From the NCBI RefSeq assembly GCF_900112355.1, contig NZ_FOLM01000002.1:386742-450741 (forward strand): 64,000 nt of DNA, given 5' to 3'. The notes beneath the pieces are model-generated. The model made no database searches and was not told where the DNA came from. It saw nothing but the letters and a program-made list of their open reading frames with translations. A program made the translations under genes and the position numbers. Source of the DNA: Streptomyces aidingensis. Its GTDB lineage: Bacteria > Actinomycetota > Actinomycetes > Streptomycetales > Streptomycetaceae. Positions 7,709 to 17,434 of the stretch are shown piece after piece (position 1 is the first letter of the stretch; each line of letters begins with the position of its first letter).

Positions 7709-10700
7709 TCAGTCGAACCAGCGGGCGGTGGCCAGTTCGGGGGCCCGGTCGGGGTCCTGGAGCAGGGCCGCCAGCTCGAAACGGCGCGGCCACTGGCCGG
7801 CGGCCCAGGCCAGACCGGCGGCCAGACCCTCCACCGTGGCGGCATGCAGGGTGCCGTCCCCGGTCAGCCGCCACTCCAGGTCCACGCCGTCGATCAGCAG
7901 TTCGTCGTGTTCCCGGTAGTTCTCCGGGGCGGACGGCCCCAGCAGGGCGCGGGCCGCCTCGGGCACCGGGTGCGGGCTGCCGCCGGCCGGCGGCACGGCC
8001 GGCAGTACCGCGCTGAGCAGCGGCACCTCCAGCAGCGCGGCCAGCGCCGTCGCCCGCCGCGGGTCCACCGGCAGCAGCGGCAGCCCGGCCGCCATCGCCA
8101 GGGGCAGCAGATCCGGCGCGTCCGCGACCGCCGCCCGGGCCGCCGCCACCACGTCCGGCTCCTCCGCCCCCGGCACCGCGCGCAGTTCGTCGGGCAGCGT
8201 GACCTCCTCCGGGTCCAGCTCGGCCAGCAGCGAGTACAGGCCGTGCAGCTGGGCGGCGGTCACCGGGCGGTCCGGATCGGCCAGCCGGGCCAGCAGTTCG
8301 GCGGCGCCGCCCGGCTCGTCCAGCAGGGCGGCGGCGCTGGTGCGCACGCCCAGCGCGCGCAGCACCTGCTCGTCGGCCTCGGCGGTGTCCACCGCCTCGT
8401 AGAGCCCGGCCAGCAGCGGGTCGCCGCCGGCCGCGCGCAGGCCGGCCGGGCGGCGGCCGTCCAGCACCGGCGCGCCGCGCAGCCACCAGGCGGTGTAGGA
8501 ACGGACGGTCTCGGCCGAGCCGTCCGGCATCCGTACCCGCACCGGCGTGGTCAGGGCGTCGCGCAGCGGCGGCTCGGAGAGCATGGCCAGCGCCTGCGGC
8601 CAGCGGTCGTCGTCCACCAGTTCCAGATCCCGCACCCCGGCCAGCTCGGCGGCGACCGGCGGCAGCGGGCTGTCCGGCAGGGCGTCCAGCGCGTCCTCGC
8701 ACCAGACGTCCACCGCGTCCAGTACGCCGATGTCGTCCGGTTCCGGGAGGTCGGTGTCGCGCGGCTCCAGCTCGTCCGGATCCAGTACCACATCGGTGGC
8801 CCGGACCAGGGCGAAGCCGGCCTGGACGCCGACCGCGGTGAGCGGCTGTTCGCCCCAGCGGGCAGCGAGTTCCGGGTCGCAGGCGGCGAGTTCGCCCTCC
8901 CGGATGACCTGCTGGAAGGGGCTGCCGGGGTAGACGAGTTCGGCCGCCGGGGCCGGCTCGCCGTCCTCGTCGGGCAGGGCCAGGGCGCCCAGCCAGGGCA
9001 GTTCGCCGGGCTCCAGGGCGGCGTCCCGGACCAGGCCCAGGACGGTCTCCGCCAGTTCCCCGGCGGTCAGCGGGCCCGGGCCTTCACGGCCCTCGCCGGG
9101 GCCGTCGCCGTCGCCGGGCTCGGCGCCCAGGTCCCAGGCCCAGGCCGCCTCCTCGTCCAGGGAGTTGGCCACCGCGGCCCGCACCTGCGAGGTCTCCAGC
9201 ACGGCCCGCGGGGTGGCGGGGGTCGCGCCCAGCTTCTCCAGCAGGGGGTGGGCGGCCTCCGGGTGCACCGCCTTCAGGCCCAGCCTGGCCAGCCCGGCGG
9301 GGTCGGTGCCGGGCAGCGGCAGCAGCACCTGGCGCGGGCCGATGGTGGTGCGGCCGTCGGCGAGCGGGACCGGCAGGCCGGACAGCCGGTCCGGGTCGGT
9401 GCCGGCCAGGGAGTCGTACAGCCGCCGCCACCAGGCGGGCGGGCGCTCGGCGCCGGCCACCCGGTCCACGGCCTCCCCGAGCGGCACCCGGGCGACGCCG
9501 AGCAGCCGCAGGGCGCTGTGGTGTTCCACGCCGGCGGGCAGCAGCCCGGGGAACAGCTCGCCGAGTACGGCCACGGTCTCCCGGCCGGCGCCCTCGATCA
9601 CCTCGGCGTCCACCGCCCGCAGCGCCTCGGGGGGCGCGCCGTCCCCCGCGTCCGCGCCGTCCGCCGTGCCGGGGGCGACGGCGGGCGGCAGGAACGGGGT
9701 GGCGGGCAGCAGCCGCAGCAGATGGTCCCGGAGGCCGCCGTCGATCTCGCCCAGCCCCAGCGGGCCCGGCACCAGCTCCAGAATGCCGGTGGTCACCGGG
9801 CGCCAGTCCGCCAGCAGCCGGGCATAGGCCTGCGCCGCCCGCTCCAGCAGAAAGTCCGTCAGCGGACCGGGGGCCACCCGGCGCCGGGTCGGCTCCAGCG
9901 GGAAGGACGCGATCAGCAGCGCGGGCACGCCCAGCGCGTCGTCGGTGGGGGTGGGCGCGTGCACCACCCGGGCGCCGGGAGGCGGCGCCGGGGTGCCGTC
10001 CGGCCGCACCGGGACCGCCCAGGTCACCGACCACACCGGCCGTTCCCGCTCCTCCAGCGGCCGGTCGGCCAGCAGTTCCCGGGCGGCGGTGCCGCTGTCG
10101 GTGACGGTCCGCCAGCGGGTGGTGCGCTCCCCGGGGGCCGCGCCGCCGGTGGTCACCGCGTGGATCACGGTGTCGGCGCCGTCCGGGCGCCGGGTGAGGG
10201 TGCGGACCTCGCCGGGAAGCTCGACGACCACCTCGGTCAGTCCGGGCAGGGTCAGCAGCAGGGTGTCGTCCAGCCCGGCCAGCAGCCGGGCGGCCAGTTC
10301 ACCGGCGGCCGCGTCCCGCAGCGGCAGCACGACCTCGGTGTCGTAGCCGTCGGCCGGGCGGGCGTCGCCGGCCCGGGGCAGCGGGAGCCGCAGCAGCGGC
10401 ACGGCATGCCGGTCGCCCGCCCGCCGGTCCAGCTCGGCGGCCAGGCCGGGACTGTCCGCGGCGGCCCCGCGGGCCAGCCGGGCGGCCTCGGCCAGCGACC
10501 AGCGGACCCCGCCGGTGCGGCTGACCACCGCCGGCTCGTCGGTCACGGTCAGCACGGCGGCGAAGCCGACGCCGAACCGTCCCACGCTGGAGACATGGCC
10601 GGGCAGATCCCGCTTGGCCGAGGCGCGCAGCGTGGAGAGCGACTCCACGCCGACCGCGTCCAGGGGATCGCCGCTGTTGGCGGCGGTGAGCACACCGTCG

Positions 10701-10915
10701 CGCAGCGCCAGCCGCAGCCGGCCGGGCACGCCGGCCCGGGCCGCGGCGTCGGCGGCGTTCTGCGCCAGCTCGACGACGAGGCGGTCGCGGTAGCCGCCGC
10801 GCGCCAGGTCCTCCTCGGTGTTCGCGTCCTCCCGGAACCGGGCCGGAGATGCGGTCCAGGCGTCCAGTACGGCACGCCGCAGCCGCGCGGTGTCGAAGGT
10901 GTCGCTGCCGGTCAT
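7709..10915 (-). CDS. Sacsin-like GHKL ATPase-domain protein
   Basis: This 1068-residue protein has an N-terminal Hsp90/GHKL ATP-binding fold. The N-box is VVELAQNAADA (near residue 50), followed by ANSGDPLDAVGVESLS and the glycine-rich lid VGRFGVGFAAVL. This arrangement matches the sacsin N-terminal ATP-binding-like family of actinobacteria. The remaining 800 residues are rich in Leu, Ala and acidic residues with no recognised catalytic motif. It may be a chaperone-like or NTP-dependent scaffold. It is a single gene flanked by the sigma factor and a TauE permease. The start is the ATG at 10915. Confidence 0.85.
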   Translation of the reverse strand: MTGSDTFDTARLRRAVLDAWTASPARFREDANTEEDLARGGYRDRLVVELAQNAADAAARAGVPGRLRLALRDGVLTAANSGDPLDAVGVESLSTLRASAKRDLPGHVSSVGRFGVGFAAVLTVTDEPAVVSRTGGVRWSLAEAARLARGAAADSPGLAAELDRRAGDRHAVPLLRLPLPRAGDARPADGYDTEVVLPLRDAAAGELAARLLAGLDDTLLLTLPGLTEVVVELPGEVRTLTRRPDGADTVIHAVTTGGAAPGERTTRWRTVTDSGTAARELLADRPLEERERPVWSVTWAVPVRPDGTPAPPPGARVVHAPTPTDDALGVPALLIASFPLEPTRRRVAPGPLTDFLLERAAQAYARLLADWRPVTTGILELVPGPLGLGEIDGGLRDHLLRLLPATPFLPPAVAPGTADGADAGDGAPPEALRAVDAEVIEGAGRETVAVLGELFPGLLPAGVEHHSALRLLGVARVPLGEAVDRVAGAERPPAWWRRLYDSLAGTDPDRLSGLPVPLADGRTTIGPRQVLLPLPGTDPAGLARLGLKAVHPEAAHPLLEKLGATPATPRAVLETSQVRAAVANSLDEEAAWAWDLGAEPGDGDGPGEGREGPGPLTAGELAETVLGLVRDAALEPGELPWLGALALPDEDGEPAPAAELVYPGSPFQQVIREGELAACDPELAARWGEQPLTAVGVQAGFALVRATDVVLDPDELEPRDTDLPEPDDIGVLDAVDVWCEDALDALPDSPLPPVAAELAGVRDLELVDDDRWPQALAMLSEPPLRDALTTPVRVRMPDGSAETVRSYTAWWLRGAPVLDGRRPAGLRAAGGDPLLAGLYEAVDTAEADEQVLRALGVRTSAAALLDEPGGAAELLARLADPDRPVTAAQLHGLYSLLAELDPEEVTLPDELRAVPGAEEPDVVAAARAAVADAPDLLPLAMAAGLPLLPVDPRRATALAALLEVPLLSAVLPAVPPAGGSPHPVPEAARALLGPSAPENYREHDELLIDGVDLEWRLTGDGTLHAATVEGLAAGLAWAAGQWPRRFELAALLQDPDRAPELATARWFD

Positions 10916-11156
10916 CTCTCGCTGCCTGGGGTCTCGGGACCGGCACCGGCCCGCGGCCGGACCGGTCGGTCCGCTGGCCCGGGCCGGTCGGCGCGGGCGT
11001 CACGCACAGGACAGTACCGCCCTGCTGCCGCGCCCCCGCCGCTCGCCCGGCACCAAGCGGCAGCGGCCCGGCCGTCCGCGCCGCCCCCGCCGCTGCCCGG
11101 TGGCGCCGGGGAAATGAGCGGCGGGGCCGCCGGCAGGGCTGGTAGCCTCGCCGCCC

Positions 11157-11876
11157 GTGCCTGACATAACGTTCCTGCTCATCGTCGGTCCGGTCATCTT
11201 CTTCGGCTCCGTGGTGCAGGGCGGTGTGGGGCTCGGACTGGGCCTGATCGCCGCCCCCGTGGTCGCCTTCGTCGAACCCTCCCTGATGCCCGGCGCGCTG
11301 CTCACCGCCACCGCGATCCTGCCGGTGCTGAGCGTGGCCACGGAATGGCGGCACATCGACTGGCGGACGCTGGCCTGGGCGCTGCCCGCCCGGCTGCCCG
11401 GCTCGGTGGCCGGGGCCTGGCTGGTGGCGGTGCTCGACCCGACCGCGCTGGGCGCGGCGGTCGGCCTGATGGTGCTGCTGGCCGTGGCGGCGACGCTGAC
11501 CGCGCTGCGCATCGAGATCACCCCGGTGTCGCTGCTGACGGCCGGTGCGGCCTCCGGCCTGACCGGCACCGCGACCTCGATCGGCGGGCCGCCGCTGGCG
11601 CTGGTGCTCCAGCACTCGGCGGCGCCCATGGTGCGCGGCACCCTGGGCGCGTTCTTCGTGGTCGGGGCCTCGCTGTCGCTGGCCGTGCTGGCGGCCGGCG
11701 GGCAGCTCACCGGCGAGCAGGTGGGCACGGGCCTGGCCCTGGTGCCGTTCGTGGTCGCCGGTTTCGCGGCCTCCCGGCCGCTGCGCCGGAAGCTGGAGAA
11801 CGCCCGGTTCCGCGCCGCACTGCTGGGCGTGGTCTCGCTCTCCGGGCTCGCCCTGGTGCTGCGGTATCTGCTCTGA
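11157..11876 (+). CDS. Sulfite exporter TauE/SafE family permease
   Basis: This 239-residue protein is almost wholly hydrophobic, with about eight membrane helices in two repeats. Each repeat carries the family glycine motif (VQGGVGLGLGLIAAP near residue 20 and ASGLTGTATSIGGPPLAL near 130). TauE/SafE proteins export or import small anions such as sulfite or sulfoacetate; the substrate is not determined here. The start is a GTG at 11157. It stands alone, divergent from the sacsin-like gene. Confidence 0.9.
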   Translation: MPDITFLLIVGPVIFFGSVVQGGVGLGLGLIAAPVVAFVEPSLMPGALLTATAILPVLSVATEWRHIDWRTLAWALPARLPGSVAGAWLVAVLDPTALGAAVGLMVLLAVAATLTALRIEITPVSLLTAGAASGLTGTATSIGGPPLALVLQHSAAPMVRGTLGAFFVVGASLSLAVLAAGGQLTGEQVGTGLALVPFVVAGFAASRPLRRKLENARFRAALLGVVSLSGLALVLRYLL

Positions 11877-11900
11877 GCCGCGCGGCGGGCGGCGCCCGGC

Positions 11901-12764
11901 TCAGAGCGGATCGGCGCCGAGGTGGTCGATCACCGGCGGGGGCGGCGGCTTGGGCGCGGGCGTCCTGGCCGCCTCCGAGTGCCCGCCGCAGCCGTAGGCC
12001 AGCGACACCACCCGGCCGTCGGCGGGCGAGAACTGGTTGGCGCAGACGCCGAACGCCTGCCGCAGCGAGCCGGTCATGGGCACCAGAAAGCCGCAGCTCG
12101 CGCACGTGCCCGGGGCCGCCTGGGCCATCGGGGTGTCCGCGCCGTACTGCTCCTCCCAGCGGTCCGCTGCCTCCCGCATGCCATGGCGGGAGAGCACCCG
12201 CACCCGGCCGAGGCCGAGTTCCTCGGCGATGGCGGCGATGGTGGCCCGCCGGGGCGGCGGCGCCGCGCCGGCGTCCGGCTCCTCCGCCGCCTCCGGTTCC
12301 GCCGCCGCGGCCCCGGGCTCCTCCTCCACCGTGGCCCCGGGCGACTCCACCGAGTTGGGCGGCGGCTCGTCCTCACCGCTGAAGCCGGGCTCCAGCCGCA
12401 GATCGTCGCCGGGCGCCGGCAGCAGATCGCCGGGGCTGAGATCCCCCGGCCGCAGCCGCTCGCTCCACGGCACCCACTGGGGCGCCAGCAGCGCGTCCGG
12501 GCCGGGCAGCAGCGCCACCTCGTCGACCGTCACATGCCGGGCCCGGGACGCCCGGGTCACGGTGACGCTCCAGCGCCAGCCCCGGTAGGCCGGATCCAGG
12601 CAGTCGAAGAGATGGGTCACCAGCCGGTCGCCTTCGGTGACAACACCCAGGTGCGGCCCGAGCGGCTGCGGGCGGGCGGCTTCGACGGCGGCCTCCCGGG
12701 CCAGCTCGACGGCCTCCGCACAAAGCTGGTCGGCGGTTCTCCGACTTCGCGTCCGAACAGTCAC
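11901..12764 (-). CDS. DUF3027 domain protein
   Basis: About 287 residues from the GTG at 12764; a longer open frame to 13016 has poor composition upstream. The N-terminal domain (QLCAEAVELAREAAVEAA, then HLFDCLDPAYRGWRWSVTVTRA) and the C-terminal Cys-bearing segment (CASCGFLVPM, then FGVCANQFSPADG, then YGCGGHSE) match the actinobacterial DUF3027 family. The Cys pairs suggest a bound metal. A Glu/Pro/Ala-rich linker separates the two parts. The function is unknown. Confidence 0.85.
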   Translation of the reverse strand: MTVRTRSRRTADQLCAEAVELAREAAVEAARPQPLGPHLGVVTEGDRLVTHLFDCLDPAYRGWRWSVTVTRASRARHVTVDEVALLPGPDALLAPQWVPWSERLRPGDLSPGDLLPAPGDDLRLEPGFSGEDEPPPNSVESPGATVEEEPGAAAAEPEAAEEPDAGAAPPPRRATIAAIAEELGLGRVRVLSRHGMREAADRWEEQYGADTPMAQAAPGTCASCGFLVPMTGSLRQAFGVCANQFSPADGRVVSLAYGCGGHSEAARTPAPKPPPPPVIDHLGADPL

Positions 12765-13166
12765 TGGCGTTCGACTTTCTCCTGTGCCGTTGTCCGGTGC
12801 GGGCGCCGAGGGCGACGAACGGGCCGACGGAGCGGTCTGGCGGACATCCCGCTTCCGGTCCGCCCGCGAGCACCCGGGCCCGCGGTGATCCGGCAGCGTC
12901 CCATCCGGTACGTTCCGGCACTCCTCCGGAACCGTCCACCACGCTGACCGGCGCTTTCCGGAGCCGGGCACAGTCCGGAGCCGCTGCGACGTCGTGCTCG
13001 GCAAGGCACGGCGCACCGGTCAACCACGCTACCTTACCCAGCGGCCTCCGTCCCCCGGCCGCCGGGATCTTGGCCCGGGCCCCCGCCGGGCAGCGCCGGC
13101 CGCCCTTCCGGTGCGCGGCCCGCAAGGAACGGCTCCGGCTCCCTGCCGAGCCCCTACGCTTGCAGG
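12765..13166. other. Divergent intergenic region, 402 bases
   Basis: This gap separates the divergent DUF3027 and MFS genes and must hold both promoters. I see no convincing -35/-10 pair, operator, hairpin or small gene in it. The open frames crossing it lack good ribosome sites and show no recognisable domain. Confidence 0.5.
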
Positions 13167-14636
13167 GTGGCCGCCGACAGCACGTCCGATACCAGAGTCA
13201 GGGCCCGGACCGGCGCGTTCGTCCGGGTGGTCCGGGCCGCCGGTGGTGCTCTCACCGCTGCGCCCGCCGCCGTGCTGCGCCGCATCCGCCGGGCGACCCA
13301 TGCCGAGGGCGCCGGCGAATCCGGGCTCGCCAAGCTGATAGAGGTGCATGCCGTCCACTCGATGGGCGACATGCTGATCACCATGGCGCTCGCCTCCACC
13401 ATCTTCTTCTCGGTGCCGACCAGCGAGGCGCGCGGCCGGGTGGCGCTGTATCTGGCCGTCACCATGGCGCCGTTCATCCTGCTGGCCCCGGTGATCGGCC
13501 CGCTGCTGGACCGGCTGCCGCACGGGCGCCGGGCGGCCATGGCCGCGGCCCTGCTGGTGCGGGGCACGCTGGCGCTGCTGATGACGGGCGCGGTGGCGCA
13601 CGGCGGCCTGGTGCTGTATCCGGCGGCGCTGGGCGTGATGGTGGCGTCCAAGGCGTACAACATCGTGCGCGCCGCGGTGGTGCCGCGGCTGCTGCCGCCG
13701 CAGATCTCACTGGTCAAGGCCAATGCCCGGATCACGCTCACCGGCCTGCTCGCGGCGGGTGCCGCGGCCCCGCTGGGTCTGGTGCTCAATGTCATCGGGC
13801 CCCAGTGGCCGCTGTACGGCGCGCTGGTCATCACCGTCATCGGTGCCGTGATGTCGTTCCGCCTCCCCCACACGGTGGATCTGGCCAGGGGCGAACGCAC
13901 CGTGCATCTCCAGGAGCTGGCGCATGCCAGGGCCGCCGCCCGGCAGGCGGGCGACCGGCGGGACGGCGGCGGCCTGATGCGCCGTTTCCGGGCCGGTTTC
14001 GGCAGCCGGGAGACCCGTGGCGGACGCGGCGGACGGCAGGGCGGCGGGCTGGTCTCCGACTCCCCGGTGCTGAAGGCCCTGATCGCCAACTCGGCGATCC
14101 GCGCGCTGGCCGGGTTTCTCCTCTTCTTTCTGGCCTTTCTGCTGCGCGACCAGCCGTTCGCCGGGTTCACCGCGGCCCTCTCCATGGGCCTGGTGGGGCT
14201 GGCCGCCGCGGTCGGCAACGGCGCGGGCAATCTGCTGGGCGCCTGGGCCCGGGACCGCGCCCCCGAGGCGATCCTGCTGACCATGCTGATGCTGGCGCTG
14301 GGCAGCACGGTGCTGGCCGCGGCCGTCTACGGGATGCCCACGGTGCTGCTGGCCGCCGTGGTCGCCGGACTGGCGCAGGCGATGGGCAAGCTGTCGCTGG
14401 ACGCGCTGATCCAGCGCGATGTGCCGGAGGTGGTGCGCACCTCGACGTTCGCCCGCTCCGAGACCACGGTGCAGATGGCCTGGGTGATCGGCGGCGGGAT
14501 CGGCATCTCGCTGCCGCTGATCGGCACGGTGGGGATGGCGGTGGCGGCCGGTCTGGTGTTCTGCGGCGTGGTCACCACCGTCCGGGGCCTGCTGGCGGCG
14601 GCACGCCGCGGCGCGCCGCACCCCCGCGTCCGGTGA
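13167..14636 (+). CDS. MFS transporter
   Basis: This 489-residue protein has about twelve helices: the first begins near residue 55 (HSMGDMLITMALASTIFFSV) and the second half begins near 305 after a basic Gly/Arg-rich loop. The loop pattern LLDRLPHGRRAAM after helix 2 is MFS-like. The first 45 residues are a basic cytoplasmic tail. The GTG at 13167 is used as start. It belongs to a conserved actinobacterial neighbourhood with the DUF3027 and DUF2771 genes. The substrate is unknown. Confidence 0.88.
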   Translation: MAADSTSDTRVRARTGAFVRVVRAAGGALTAAPAAVLRRIRRATHAEGAGESGLAKLIEVHAVHSMGDMLITMALASTIFFSVPTSEARGRVALYLAVTMAPFILLAPVIGPLLDRLPHGRRAAMAAALLVRGTLALLMTGAVAHGGLVLYPAALGVMVASKAYNIVRAAVVPRLLPPQISLVKANARITLTGLLAAGAAAPLGLVLNVIGPQWPLYGALVITVIGAVMSFRLPHTVDLARGERTVHLQELAHARAAARQAGDRRDGGGLMRRFRAGFGSRETRGGRGGRQGGGLVSDSPVLKALIANSAIRALAGFLLFFLAFLLRDQPFAGFTAALSMGLVGLAAAVGNGAGNLLGAWARDRAPEAILLTMLMLALGSTVLAAAVYGMPTVLLAAVVAGLAQAMGKLSLDALIQRDVPEVVRTSTFARSETTVQMAWVIGGGIGISLPLIGTVGMAVAAGLVFCGVVTTVRGLLAAARRGAPHPRVR

Positions 14637-14662
14637 TGCCGCCCGCCCGGTAACCTGCCCGC

Positions 14663-15382
14663 ATGACCGCACTCTCCTGGAGCCGGGGCCGCCGGGCGGC
14701 CCGCACCGCCCTCGCCGCCGGCGCCGCGTCGCTGGGTCTGTTCGCCCTGACCGCCTGTGAGCGGCCCAGTCCCAACGCGCACTTCACTCTCGGTTCGAAC
14801 ACCACGTCGCCGGAGGCGGAGCAGCAGTGCTGGAGTGAGGACAAGCCGCTCAGCGTGGACGCCGCGCAGAGCTGCCTGACCGGCGAGGGAGATGTGGCGT
14901 CGTTCCGTACCACCCCCGGCGACACCTTCCGGATCGGGGTGGACCCGGAGGTTGCGGAGGACGGCTGGCTGCTGTTCTACAACGGCCAGCCCGCCGATGT
15001 GGAGCTGAACACCACCACCTACCGCAGCTTCGCCACCGAGGAGCTGTACGCCATCGCGCAGTCGGCGCAGCCCTTCCCGGGCATGGAGCTGCCGGAGCCG
15101 GAGGGCGAGGAGATCCGGGTCAGCGTGGTGCAGATGAGCGAGAGCTTCAGCTCCGAGGCCCTGGAGTCGGCCGCGAGCTGGGAGGTGCTGATCGAGGAGA
15201 TGTACGGCAACGTCCTCGGCATCTGGAGCGTCGAGCTGGAGCCCAAGAACGCCGCGGGCGGCGAGGAGGACGGCGCCGGGGAGAGCGGTGCCGACACCGG
15301 CACGGACACCGGCACCGGGGATCAGCAGGACGGCGCCGGCACGGGCGGCGCCGCCGAGGAGGACGCCGGGGAGCAGGGTTAG
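14663..15382 (+). CDS. DUF2771 lipoprotein
   Basis: This 239-residue protein has a lipoprotein signal: a basic start (SRGRRAAR), a hydrophobic stretch and the lipobox LTAC at about residue 32. The mature part (FRIGVDPEVAEDGWLLFYNG, then YRSFATEELYAI) matches the DUF2771 family. The C-terminal 40 residues are a Gly/Asp/Thr tail. It lies 26 bases after the MFS gene and 9 bases before mqnB, so these genes may share a transcript. The function is unknown. Confidence 0.82.
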   Translation: MTALSWSRGRRAARTALAAGAASLGLFALTACERPSPNAHFTLGSNTTSPEAEQQCWSEDKPLSVDAAQSCLTGEGDVASFRTTPGDTFRIGVDPEVAEDGWLLFYNGQPADVELNTTTYRSFATEELYAIAQSAQPFPGMELPEPEGEEIRVSVVQMSESFSSEALESAASWEVLIEEMYGNVLGIWSVELEPKNAAGGEEDGAGESGADTGTDTGTGDQQDGAGTGGAAEEDAGEQG

Positions 15383-15391
15383 GCCGCGCCG

Positions 15392-16096
15392 ATGGAGCCG
15401 AGCCGGATGCTGGTGGTCACCGCGGTTCCCGCCGAGCGGGACGCGGTGGCCGGGGCACTGGCCGGGCCGGCCCGGACCCGGGTGGCCGCCGGGCGGCCCG
15501 AGGTGCTGGCCGCCGGGGTCGGCCCGGCAGCCGCCGCGGCCCGCACCGCGGCGGCCCTGACCGCCGCCGCGCTGGCCGGCGAGCCCTACGGCCTGGTGAT
15601 CTCGGCCGGTGTCGGGGGCGGCTTCCTTCCGGTCGCCGGGATCGGCTCCACGGTGGTGGCGTCCCGGATGGTGGCGGCGGATCTGGGGGTGGAGACGCCG
15701 CAGCGCTTTGTGTCCCTGGCGGAGCTGGGCTTCGGCACCTCCGAGCATCTGCCGCCGGCCGGGCTGGCCGAGGAGGCGGCCGGGGCCGCCGGGGCGGTGC
15801 TGGGGCCGGTGCTGACGGTGGCCACGGTGACCGGCACCGCGGAGCGCGCCGCCGGGCTCGCCGCCCGCCACCCGGGGGCGGCGGCCGAGGCGATGGAGGG
15901 CTTCGGGGTGGCCGAGGCCGCGGCCGGGCAGGGCGTGCCGGTGCTGGAGGTGCGCACGGTGTCCAATGTGGTGGGCCCGCGGGACCGTTCCGCCTGGCGG
16001 ATCGCGGAGGCGCTCGCGGCCCTGACCGTGGCCTTCGGCAAGCTGCTGCCGGTCCTGGAGTCCTGGCCCGGCCCCGTACGGGACGAACGGAAGTGA
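15392..16096 (+). CDS. mqnB: Futalosine hydrolase
   Basis: This 234-residue protein of the nucleoside phosphorylase/hydrolase fold splits hypoxanthine from futalosine in the futalosine route to menaquinone. The family signatures are visible: the N-terminal MLVVTAVPAERDAV, the ISAGVGGGF motif near residue 70, and the C-terminal EAMEGFGVAEAAAGQGVPVL with the purine-binding Glu. Its stop overlaps the start of mqnD by four bases, and the pairing with mqnD supports the call. A second in-frame ATG at 15407 is an alternative start. Confidence 0.92.
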   Translation: MEPSRMLVVTAVPAERDAVAGALAGPARTRVAAGRPEVLAAGVGPAAAAARTAAALTAAALAGEPYGLVISAGVGGGFLPVAGIGSTVVASRMVAADLGVETPQRFVSLAELGFGTSEHLPPAGLAEEAAGAAGAVLGPVLTVATVTGTAERAAGLAARHPGAAAEAMEGFGVAEAAAGQGVPVLEVRTVSNVVGPRDRSAWRIAEALAALTVAFGKLLPVLESWPGPVRDERK

Positions 16097-17013
16097 CGGG
16101 CATGACGAGTGCGGCGGGTGTGACGGCGATCGGCGGAGCGGGCGGCGAGCGGGGGCCCGGCCGGGAGCTGGACATCGCGTATTCGCCGTGCCCCAACGAC
16201 ACCTTCGTCTTCCACGCCTGGGCACACGGCCTGGTGCCGGACGCCCCGCCCGTCCGGGTGACCTTCGCGGACATCGACATCACCAACGGGCTGGCCGAGC
16301 GCGGCCGGGGCAGCCTGCTCAAGGTCTCCTACGCCGTCCTGCCCTGGGTGCTGCACCAGTACGCGCTGCTGCCCTGCGGCGGTGCGCTGGGCCGCGGCTG
16401 CGGCCCGCTGGTGCTCACCCGGGGCCCGGAGACCACCGAGGCGGCGCTGGCCGGCGGCACGGTGGCGGTGCCGGGCGAGCGCTCCACCGCCTATCTGCTG
16501 TTCCGGCTCTGGGCCGCCGAACGGGTGCCGGGCGGCGGCGTGGGCCGGGTGGTGGTGCTGCCGTTCCACGAGATCATGCCGGCGGTGCGGGACGGCCGGG
16601 TGGACGCCGGGCTGGTGATCCACGAGGCCCGGTTCACCTACCGCGGCTTCGGGCTGCACCGCCTCGCCGACCTGGGCGAGTTCTGGGAGCGCGGCACCGG
16701 CCATCCGATCCCGCTGGGCGCCATCGTCGCCAAGCGCTCGCTGGGCGCCGGAACGCTGCGCGGGCTGGCCGGGACGATCCGCCGCTCGGTGCGGATGGCC
16801 TGGGACGATCCCGGGGCCTCACGGGAGTATGTGCTGCGGCACGCCCAGGAGATGGACCCGGAGGTGGCGGAGGGGCACATCGGGCTGTATGTCAACGACT
16901 TCACGGCCGATCTGGGCGAGGCGGGCCTGGCGGCCGTCCGCGCGCTGCTGGACCGGGCCGCCGAACGGGGCCTGGTCCCGCCCGTGGACCCGGCCCTGCT
17001 CCGCCTTCCCTGA
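16093..17013 (+). CDS. mqnD: 1,4-dihydroxy-6-naphthoate synthase
   Basis: This 306-residue enzyme converts cyclic dehypoxanthine futalosine to 1,4-dihydroxy-6-naphthoate in menaquinone synthesis. The N-terminal AYSPCPNDTFVFHAWAHG is diagnostic of MqnD, followed by DIDITNGLAERG, KVSYAVLPW and DAGLVIHEARFTY. Translation probably starts at the GTG at 16093, overlapping mqnB, or at the ATG at 16102. The two genes are clearly coupled. The other mqn genes are not in this window. Confidence 0.95.
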   Translation: MTGMTSAAGVTAIGGAGGERGPGRELDIAYSPCPNDTFVFHAWAHGLVPDAPPVRVTFADIDITNGLAERGRGSLLKVSYAVLPWVLHQYALLPCGGALGRGCGPLVLTRGPETTEAALAGGTVAVPGERSTAYLLFRLWAAERVPGGGVGRVVVLPFHEIMPAVRDGRVDAGLVIHEARFTYRGFGLHRLADLGEFWERGTGHPIPLGAIVAKRSLGAGTLRGLAGTIRRSVRMAWDDPGASREYVLRHAQEMDPEVAEGHIGLYVNDFTADLGEAGLAAVRALLDRAAERGLVPPVDPALLRLP

Positions 17014-17050
17014 GGGGGGAGCAGGGCGCCGGCGGCGCGGAGCGCGGGGG

Positions 17051-17434
17051 TCAGACGTCGAGTTCGTCGGCGACGGCGCGGAGCATGCCGGCGATCTTCC
17101 GGCCGGCCTGCTTCTCCGGGTAGCGTCCGCGCTCCAGCTGCTGGGCGACGCCGTCCAGCAGTGTGCTCAGGTCCTGGACGATCGACACCAGCTCGTCCGG
17201 CTTGCGGCGGCGGGCCGCGACCACCGAGGGCGCCGGGTCGAGCAGCGCCACCGACAGCGCCTGCTCGCCGCGCTGCCCGGCCACCACGCCGAACTCCACC
17301 CGCTGCCCCGGCTTGAGGGCGGTCACACCACTGGGCAGCGCCGACTGGTGCACGAAGACATCGCCGCCGTCGTCGCGGGAGAGAAAGCCGAAGCCCTTCT
17401 CGCTGTTGTACCACTTGACCTTGCCGGTAGGCAC
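17051..17434 (-). CDS. Cold-shock-domain protein with C-terminal extension
   Basis: This 127-residue protein starts at the GTG at 17434 after a GAGGAC-type site. Residues 1-65 are a cold-shock domain with the RNP1-like GFGFLS and RNP2-like DVFVHQSAL motifs. Residues 68-127 are an extra helical segment ([20 protein letters not shown], then [13 protein letters not shown]) not found in CspA. It resembles the longer cold-shock proteins found next to mqnD in Streptomyces. It is convergent with mqnD. The extension could dimerise or bind a partner; that is a guess. Confidence 0.9.
   Translation of the reverse strand: MPTGKVKWYNSEKGFGFLSRDDGGDVFVHQSALPSGVTALKPGQRVEFGVVAGQRGEQALSVALLDPAPSVVAARRRKPDELVSIVQDLSTLLDGVAQQLERGRYPEKQAGRKIAGMLRAVADELDV

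Noticed and set aside
7631..11164. A 1177-codon plus-strand frame
   Set aside because: It mirrors the sacsin-like gene on the minus strand and reads as Gly/Gln/Arg-rich low-complexity sequence with no motif.
12765..13016. N-terminal extension of the DUF3027 gene to 13016
   Set aside because: The added residues are basic and disordered, do not resemble the family, and no ribosome site precedes them.
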